Positions 57,524-64,000 of a stretch of DNA of 64,000 bases are shown here, piece after piece. The notes beneath the pieces were generated by a model. It was not told where the DNA came from, did not search any database, and saw nothing but the letters and a program-made list of their open reading frames with translations. Within the stretch, counting starts at the first letter, position 1, and each line of letters begins with the position of its first letter. The position numbers were made by a program, and so were the translations under genes. This stretch comes from an uncultured Luminiphilus sp. (lineage in GTDB: Bacteria; Pseudomonadota; Gammaproteobacteria; Pseudomonadales; Halieaceae): NCBI GenBank assembly GCA_905182485.1, contig CAJJBO010000003.1, positions 183,579-247,578 on the forward strand. Direction: 5' to 3'.

Positions 57524-58564
57524 ATGGCGCTGATCAGCTTAAGGCAATTACTGGACCACGCTGCGGAGTGCGGCTATGGCGTGCCCGCTTTTAATGTGAA
57601 CAACCTCGAGCAAACGCGCGCCATTATGGAGGCGGCAGATGAAACGGATTCGCCGGTAATCATGCAGGCAAGTGCCGGCGCTCGAAAGTATGCGGGCGCG
57701 CCATTTTTGCGCGCACTCATGGAGGCGGCCATGACAGAATTTCCACATATTCCGGTTGTTGTGCATCAAGACCACGGCATGTCAGCGGGTGTCTGCCAGC
57801 GATCGATCCAGTTGGGCTTTAGTTCGGTGATGATGGACGGGTCTCTGGGGGAAGATGGTAAAACGCCGATGGATTACGATTATAACGCCAGTGTCACGCG
57901 GCAAGTCGTTGCAATGGCGCACGCTTGTGGTGTGTCAGTAGAAGGCGAAATTGGATGTCTTGGGTCCCTGGAAACGGGAGAAGCGGGTGAAGAGGATGGT
58001 ATTGGTGCGGTGGGTATATTAAGCCATGACCAACTACTTACAGACCCTGAGGAGGCTGCTCAATTTGTGACTGATACCGGTGTAGATGCACTGGCAATTG
58101 CCTGTGGCACCAGTCACGGGGCCTATAAATTCACGCGCCCACCGACCGGTGATATCCTCGCGATGGATCGCATTAAAGCGATTCACGCACGTATTCCCAA
58201 TACCCACTTAGTCATGCATGGTTCTTCCGCCGTGCCGCAAGATTGGCTGGCAATCATCAATGAAAACGGCGGTGAGATTCCAGAGACGTATGGTGTGCCG
58301 GTTGAGCAGGTAGTGGAAGGCATCAAGCACGGGGTCCGTAAAGTCAATATTGATACGGATCTTCGGCTGGCTTCAACGGGCGCTATCCGACGATTTTTAA
58401 CAGCACATCCGGCGGAGTTTGATCCCCGAAAATATCTGGCGGCCAGTCAGGAAGCCATGAAAGCAATTTGTGTCGACCGTTACGAGTCATTTGGTGCGGC
58501 GGGTAACGCGTCTAAAATACGGCCGATGACACTCGATGCCATGCAAGTGCGCTACGCACACTGA
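57524..58564 (+). CDS. fba: Class II fructose-bisphosphate aldolase
   Basis: [58 protein letters not shown]. Confidence 0.97.
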   Translation: MALISLRQLLDHAAECGYGVPAFNVNNLEQTRAIMEAADETDSPVIMQASAGARKYAGAPFLRALMEAAMTEFPHIPVVVHQDHGMSAGVCQRSIQLGFSSVMMDGSLGEDGKTPMDYDYNASVTRQVVAMAHACGVSVEGEIGCLGSLETGEAGEEDGIGAVGILSHDQLLTDPEEAAQFVTDTGVDALAIACGTSHGAYKFTRPPTGDILAMDRIKAIHARIPNTHLVMHGSSAVPQDWLAIINENGGEIPETYGVPVEQVVEGIKHGVRKVNIDTDLRLASTGAIRRFLTAHPAEFDPRKYLAASQEAMKAICVDRYESFGAAGNASKIRPMTLDAMQVRYAH

Positions 58565-58669
58565 GATCGTCTCATCCACAATGGCACCGGCCATTTTGCC
58601 AAGAACGGCCCGTGCCATGTTGGTGCTAAAGTTCTATAGTACTTAGCTTTTCTGAGAAGCTGTTGGGTC

Positions 58670-60202
58670 ATGCCACACTCTTACATCAAGAAAATACTAA
58701 ACGCCCGGGTGTACGACGTGGCCCGTGAGACGCCGTTAGAGGTAGCGCCGCTCTTATCGTCGCGATTGAATAATCAGGTCTGGCTGAAAAGAGAAGACCT
58801 GCAGCCCGTCTTTTCTTTCAAATGCCGCGGCGCCTACAACAAAATGAGTCGGCTCGATGAGTCGGCGCGCCAAGCGGGTGTGGTGGCAGCGTCGGCCGGT
58901 AATCACGCCCAAGGCGTTGCCCTGGCTGCACAAAAGCTCAGTATCAAAGCGACTATTGTTATGCCAGTGACCACCCCCGCTATTAAGGTTGATGCGGTGC
59001 GTGCTCGCGGTGCGAGAGTCGTACTCTTCGGCGACACGTTTGATGAGGCGGCGGTTCGTGCAGCTGAGCTGGTAGCCACGCAGGGCCTTACTTTTATTCA
59101 TCCTTTTGATGATCCCGATGTGATAGCGGGTCAGGGCACGGTGGCGATGGAGTTGGTGAGACAAGCACCTGGTCCGCTTGATTATGTCTTTATTTGTTGT
59201 GGCGGAGGCGGTTTGTTGGCCGGTATGGCCGCTTATCTTCGATATACATGGCCCAATACGCGGATCATTGGTGTCGAGCCTGAAGATGCCGCCTGTACTC
59301 AAGCAGCACTCAACAAAGGTCGTCGGGTCACGTTGCGTGAAGTGGGCTTATTTGCAGACGGTTGTGCGGTGGCTCAAGTGGGCAAAGAAACGTTTCGGGT
59401 GATCCGTGAGTGTGTTGACGAGGTGATGACGGTTTCCACAGACGAAATCTGTGCCGCAGTGAAAGATATTTTTGAAGACACACGCGCCATTGCCGAGCCG
59501 GCAGGCGCATTGGCGGTAGCAGGCATGAAAAAGTTTGCTGAAGCCCACGCCATTACCGGAAAAATGATGGCAGCGACTGTCAGCGGCGCCAATACTAATT
59601 TTGATCGGCTGCGCTACATCTCTGAGCGCACTGAAATTGGCGAGCGTCGTGAGGCAATATTGAGCGTCACCATTCCTGAGCGTGCGGGCGCCTTCCGCAC
59701 TTTTTGCAGCGCAATTGGTAAGCGCAATATCACGGAATTTAACTATCGGTACGAAATGTCGGGAGAGGCGCGGGTCTTTGTGGGGCTGACTGTGACGCCG
59801 GATGACGAGGGGGTGTCCGCATTGCAGTCAGTACTGGAGCGCAAGGGATATCGGGTATTGGATATGACGGACAACGAGACCGCTAAGCTGCATCTGCGTC
59901 ATATGATCGGGGGCAGAGTTTCTCCTGAAATTGCCGACGAAATGGTGTTTCGAGTTGAGTTTCCGGAGCGTCCCGGGAGCTTGCTGCAGTTCCTCGACGC
60001 GCTGGGGAATGAATTCAGTATTTCCTTGTTTCATTACCGGAACCATGGATCTGCATTTGGCCGGATACTAGTGGGCATGCAAGTGCCACCCAGCAAGCGT
60101 CCTGTGCTCAAAAAAGCACTGTCTCGATTGGGTTATCGGTTTTGGGAAGAGACGGATAATCCGGCTTATCGCGAGTATTTAGGCCGCCCAACAACAGGAT
60201 AA
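58670..60202 (+). CDS. ilvA: Threonine ammonia-lyase, biosynthetic, with two ACT-like domains
   Basis: VWLKREDLQPVFSFKCRGAYNKMSRL...; C-terminal ERAGAFRTFCSAIGKRNITEFNYRY and ERPGSLLQFLDALGNEFSISLFHYRNHG. Confidence 0.96.
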   Translation: MPHSYIKKILNARVYDVARETPLEVAPLLSSRLNNQVWLKREDLQPVFSFKCRGAYNKMSRLDESARQAGVVAASAGNHAQGVALAAQKLSIKATIVMPVTTPAIKVDAVRARGARVVLFGDTFDEAAVRAAELVATQGLTFIHPFDDPDVIAGQGTVAMELVRQAPGPLDYVFICCGGGGLLAGMAAYLRYTWPNTRIIGVEPEDAACTQAALNKGRRVTLREVGLFADGCAVAQVGKETFRVIRECVDEVMTVSTDEICAAVKDIFEDTRAIAEPAGALAVAGMKKFAEAHAITGKMMAATVSGANTNFDRLRYISERTEIGERREAILSVTIPERAGAFRTFCSAIGKRNITEFNYRYEMSGEARVFVGLTVTPDDEGVSALQSVLERKGYRVLDMTDNETAKLHLRHMIGGRVSPEIADEMVFRVEFPERPGSLLQFLDALGNEFSISLFHYRNHGSAFGRILVGMQVPPSKRPVLKKALSRLGYRFWEETDNPAYREYLGRPTTG

Positions 60203-60263
60203 ATGCCCTAGCGATACGACGATAAATGCGGGTCGTTTGAGCTCTATTTTTGGCGCCGCCAAG

Positions 60264-60839
60264 CTAGTGCCCAGAACGAAAAAGCACCAGCTCAGAGTCA
60301 CTCAAGAAGCCGTTCAAAGGTTTATCGTGTGCTTCTGCTTGCCAGTCGCTGACGTGTTGTTGCGCAAAGCCTACCCCTAGCCGAAACCCGCGTGCCGTGA
60401 CAAAGAGTCGATCATAAAACCCTCCTCCGTAACCCAGTCTCATGCCGGTGCGCCCACAACCCAGCAGTGGCGTGATAAAAAGATCAATGGTCTCGATTGA
60501 GACGGGTGTGGCAGAGGCCACTGGTTGACGAACGCCGCCTAGTGTTGTCTCGGTTGCATCACCGTCTTGCCACAAATGAAAGTTCAGCGTGGTGCCGACG
60601 ACTCGGGGGCAGGCTACCTGAGCTCCAGGGCGCCTATGTGCCAGCAGCCCGGACGGGTCGAATTCTGACTGATGCGGTAAATAGCTGGCAATGACGCCTG
60701 CTGATTCCCAGACGGACCAGTCTTTGAGATGTTTGTGGGCGCTTTGGCATGCAAGATGTCGTTGCTCGTCTGTCAGCTGATCCCGCGTGCTCCGCAGAGC
60801 GCCCCGCAACGCTGTTTTCTCTGCCTTGAGGTCAGCCAT
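60264..60839 (-). CDS. ygfA: 5-formyltetrahydrofolate cyclo-ligase
   Basis: MADLKAEKTALRGALRSTRDQLTDEQ..., GCGRTGMRLGYGGGFYDRLF; next to 6S RNA and zapA as in E. coli. Confidence 0.92.
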   Translation of the reverse strand: MADLKAEKTALRGALRSTRDQLTDEQRHLACQSAHKHLKDWSVWESAGVIASYLPHQSEFDPSGLLAHRRPGAQVACPRVVGTTLNFHLWQDGDATETTLGGVRQPVASATPVSIETIDLFITPLLGCGRTGMRLGYGGGFYDRLFVTARGFRLGVGFAQQHVSDWQAEAHDKPLNGFLSDSELVLFRSGH

Positions 60840-60949
60840 CGAAAGCGCCCGTGGCGGATGGTGGAGCTTGCAGGGGTGCAACCCTGTAACGTGGTGGGGG
60901 TGCGCCACTCGCGCGCCATCGCGAGGCTACGCCCCACTTGCGAATAAAA

Positions 60950-61126
60950 TGACCCACGGTACCGCTGACGAATAGGCCCTTGAACCCTTGCGGCTCAAGG
61001 TGGTGACCACCTCGTGGCTTCAGGCTTCCCGGCTTAGACCAGGCTTGCTCAACCGCCACGGAGGTGCTCTCCGGGTACTGCATTATCGGCTCGAGGACAA
61101 ATCGTCTGGCGCATACAACAGGCCAT
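60950..61126 (-). ncRNA. ssrS: 6S RNA (ends approximate)
   Basis: Minus strand contains GAGCCGATAATGCAGT..., GGTTGAGCAAGCCTGGTCTAAGCCGGGAAGCCT and CACCTTGAGCCGCAAGGGTTCAAGGG, matching 6S signature segments; located between zapA and ygfA; TATACT -10 at 61131-61136. Confidence 0.9.
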
Positions 61127-61150
61127 GCGGAGTATAGCGGATTCTTGGCT

Positions 61151-61469
61151 TCAGTTAATCTCGAGCTGCCGCAACTGATAGAGCACCTCGTCCAGCTGGC
61201 TATTCAGTGCTGACAGCCGCTGCTGTTCTTCACTGTTTTGCGTGGATTGTTCGCCACCCTTAAGCGCGAGCAGCTCGTGGCTGATATTCAGTGCTGCCAT
61301 AATGGCGACGCGCTCTAAACCAATGACTTTTCCCGTGGAGCGGATATCTCGCATGTGCTGATCGAGGTAACGAGCGGCGGTGGTGAGCGCTGACTCCTCG
61401 TCAGCGGGGGCAAGCGACTTGATACTCCTTGTCGAGGATATCGACGCTGACGGTGTTAGAGCGGCTCAT
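61151..61469 (-). CDS. zapA: Cell division protein ZapA, frameshifted in the G5 run at 61406-61410
   Basis: MSRSNTVSVDILDKEYQVACPR... then ...YLDQHMRDIRSTGKVIGLERVAIMAALNISHELLAL. Confidence 0.9.
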
Positions 61470-61675
61470 GCAGTACCATCCAAAGACCGCAATCTGGCCA
61501 AAGACGTCTCAACGTGCTCGCTAGCTTGACGTTGCCGTTCCAATAACTCGCGGCGCTCTTTTTGCAGCTCTGCAGTGCGCAGCTTCAAGGCACGATTTTC
61601 TCGGTTTAACTCGCGGCTCAGCTCAATGAGGTCAGTCACTTTTGTTTCCAGCGCCTGTATGAGGTTTTCAGCCAC
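61466..61675 (-). CDS. TIGR02449-type short coiled-coil protein (ZapB-like), upstream of zapA
   Basis: MAENLIQALETKVTDLIELSRELNRENRALKLRTAELQKERRELLERQRQASEHVETSLARLRSLDGTA; overlaps the zapA start. Confidence 0.8.
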   Translation of the reverse strand: MAENLIQALETKVTDLIELSRELNRENRALKLRTAELQKERRELLERQRQASEHVETSLARLRSLDGTA

Positions 61676-61842
61676 GGCATGTACACTATGTCAGTTAGAA
61701 GCAAGCACTATAATGCGCGTTGTTTCACCGGGTCAATGCACGGCAACACAACTGAGATGACGACGGGCTATTTTAGGAAGTAGCGTTGCGTCATCATCGA
61801 TGAATAAGGTTTCAATTACCGACAATTAGGGATGGCATTATT

Positions 61843-62445
61843 TTGTTATTCGACGCACTGGGCGCATTCGAAGATATGCCTCATTGGGAAGAGGCGGCAG
61901 ACAGCCTTTTCAATGCGGGCCTGACTATTAATCCGTCTGCGCTTCATGGCGGTATGGTGGGTTTGCTGGCGGCGGGATTTAGCCCGCGCACGGAGCAACA
62001 TTTTTCGTCGACCGTGGCGGCATTGGAAAAAGCATTGGCGGTCGAGTTAACAGGGGATTTGGTCGACTTTATCTCCCGCTTGAGTCTTGCGACCTTGTCG
62101 GCTATTGAGGATGCAGATTACACCTTTCAACCGATGTTGCCGCCAGACGATGATGCCTTAGAAGAACGCTTATTATCCGTTTCTGAGTGGAGTACGGGGT
62201 TTTTATCGGGCTTCACACAAGGGATCACGATTCGCGAAGCAGCGGGTCAGCCTGTTGCGGGCTTAACGGCTGAGGCGCTGAAAGATATCGCTGCTATCGC
62301 GCAAGTCGATACTGAGGAGTCTGATTCTGAAACGTCAGAGCGACAACTGGATGACATCATCGAATACTTACGGTTTGCCGCCATCAACACCGTGATGGAA
62401 GCACAAGCGCTACAGGAGACTGATCTTGAAGATCACCAAAGCTGA
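61843..62445 (+). CDS. UPF0149 (YgfB/YecA) family protein
   Basis: SLFNAGLTINPSALHGGMVGLLAAGFS...SVSEWSTGFLSGFTQGI...LDDIIEYLRFAAINTVME; upstream of pepP. Confidence 0.9.
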   Translation: MLFDALGAFEDMPHWEEAADSLFNAGLTINPSALHGGMVGLLAAGFSPRTEQHFSSTVAALEKALAVELTGDLVDFISRLSLATLSAIEDADYTFQPMLPPDDDALEERLLSVSEWSTGFLSGFTQGITIREAAGQPVAGLTAEALKDIAAIAQVDTEESDSETSERQLDDIIEYLRFAAINTVMEAQALQETDLEDHQS

Positions 62446-63745
62446 GTTTACGCGTCGCCGTAAAAAACTGATGTCTATGATGGACAAGAACAGTATTGCG
62501 ATCATCCCTGGTGCGCGGGAGGTCACTCGGAGCCGAGATACCGAATATCCGTTTCGGCAGAATAGCGATCTCTTTTACTTAACAGGATTCGAGGAGCCTG
62601 AGGCAGTGTTGGTCCTCCTACCGGGTCGCCGGCAGGGTCAGGTGATCTTGTTTTGTCGAGAGCGCGACCCCGACATGGAGCTTTGGAATGGTTATCGACT
62701 GGGACCGGAGGGCGCGATAGCGTATCTGGGGCTCGATGATGCTTTTCCTATTGATGATCTCGATGAAATTCTTCCTGGTCTCATTGAGGGAACGAATCGG
62801 ATCTACTACTCGATGGGCCACGATGATCATTTTGATCAGCGGGTGATGGGTTGGGTAAATCAGATCCGACGCCTCGCGCGGAGCGGGGCGGCGCCCCCTG
62901 CCGACTTCACTGACAATTGCTTTTCTGCTGCATGAGCAGCGCTTGATCAAGTCCGCTGCCGAACTGCGCGTGATGCGCAAAGCAGGTGAGATCAGCGCTG
63001 AAGCGCACATTCGTGCCATGCGCGAGTGTCGTGCGGGACGATACGAATACCACCTTGAAGCGTCTATTCAGCATACTTTTGCAGAGCATGGCGCACGTTT
63101 TCCTGCCTACAACTCCATTGTGGGTTCAGGCGTTAATGCCTGCGTACTGCATTACACAGAAAACAACGCGCGCATGCGCGGCGGTGATTTGGTGTTGATT
63201 GACGCCGGCTGCGAATACGAGGGTTATGCGGCTGACATTACCCGCACCTTTCCGGTCAGCGGTCGTTTTTCCCCGGAGCAACGCGCTCTGTATGACGTCG
63301 TGTTGGCGGCGCAGCATGCCGCGATTGCCAAGGTCAAACCCGGTAACACGTGGAATCAGCCCCACGATGCCACCGTACGGGTGATTACCCGGGGACTCAT
63401 TAAGCTGGGTTTACTGAAAGGTCAGGAGCGCGATTTGATCAAATCAGAAGCTTATCGCGACTTTTATATGCATCGAGCGGCCATTGGCTGGGTCTGGATG
63501 TTCACGACGTGGGGGACTATCGCGTGGGTGGGCGTTGGCGGCAGTTAGAGGCGGGAATGGTCATGACCATCGAACCTGGTATTTACGTCGCGCCTGACAA
63601 CACGCGCGTTGCCAAGCGGTGGCGTGGCATCGGGGTGCGAATAGAGGATGATGTGGCGGTGACTGAGACAGGATGCGACGTAATGACCGGCGACGTTCCG
63701 ACGGATGCCGACGAGATTGAAGCGCTGATGTCAGGGACGCCATGA
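62426..63745 (+). CDS. pepP: Xaa-Pro aminopeptidase, two apparent frameshifts (about 62910 and 63475)
   Basis: FTRRRKKLMSMMDKNSIAIIPGAREVTRSRDTEYPFRQNSDLFYLTGFEEPEAVLVL + LIKSAAELRVMRKAGEISAEAH...LVLIDAGCEYEGYAADITRTFPV + GDYRVGGRWRQLEAGMVMTIEPGIYVAPD. Confidence 0.95.
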
Positions 63746-64000
63746 ACTCTCATTCGCAGGTGCTGATTCTGGGTGGGGGGCTAGCGGGGCTCTCGTTCGC
63801 CATTGCTATCGCCTGTGAGAATCCTGATTCAGACATTGTGTTGTTGGAGGCCAGTCCCTTTCGATCGGGGTCACCTAATCCACTCGATACGCGGGGCTCT
63901 GCACTCAATTTACATTCTGTGTCACTGCTGGAATCGTGGGGCATATGGTCAGGTCTGCGTTCCGCCGCTGGAGCGATACGCGATATTCATGTCTCTCATC
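63742..64000 (+). CDS. ubiH: UbiH family FAD-dependent hydroxylase, truncated by window end
   Basis: MNSHSQVLILGGGLAGLSFAIAIACENPDSDIVLLEASPFRSG...TRGSALNLHSVSLLESWGIW; follows pepP with ATGA overlap. Confidence 0.85.
   Translation, partial: MNSHSQVLILGGGLAGLSFAIAIACENPDSDIVLLEASPFRSGSPNPLDTRGSALNLHSVSLLESWGIWSGLRSAAGAIRDIHVSH

Noticed and set aside
60832-61083. 83-aa ORF on the minus strand
   Set aside because: Lies inside the 6S RNA gene.

Overview
The window is a conserved housekeeping region of a gammaproteobacterial chromosome. Gene content and order recall Pseudomonas and marine Cellvibrionales/Halieaceae-type genomes; that taxonomic guess is inference. In order it holds: the end of the atp operon with glmU-glmS; uvrD; a TRAP transporter; yaaA, ubiA and recG; ridA-spoT-rpoZ-gmk-yicC / rph-crc-pyrE-slmA-argB-coaBC; rpmBG-mutM-coaD-rsmD; ftsYEX-rpoH-trmB; hemW-rdgB-DUF4426-metW-metX-yggT-proC-yggS; pilT-yqgF-yqgE-gshB; rsmE-ahcY-metK-sahR; rpiA; tkt-epd-pgk-fba; ilvA; ygfA-6S RNA-zapA; and ygfB-like-pepP-ubiH. 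I see no CRISPR array, prophage, transposon, defence island or biosynthetic cluster. The strongest non-routine signal is a perfect CIRCE (HrcA) operator, TTAGCACTC-N9-GAGTGCTAA, at the rpoH promoter. Secondary points are unannotated small membrane ORFs downstream of glmS, one interrupted by an in-frame UGA; a Crc-type degenerate ExoIII homolog; an AT-rich palindrome at the sahR/rpiA divergent promoter; and an unusually high number of frameshifts in essential genes, mostly in homopolymers, which I read as sequence or assembly error. I did not find a convincing previously undescribed multi-gene system.
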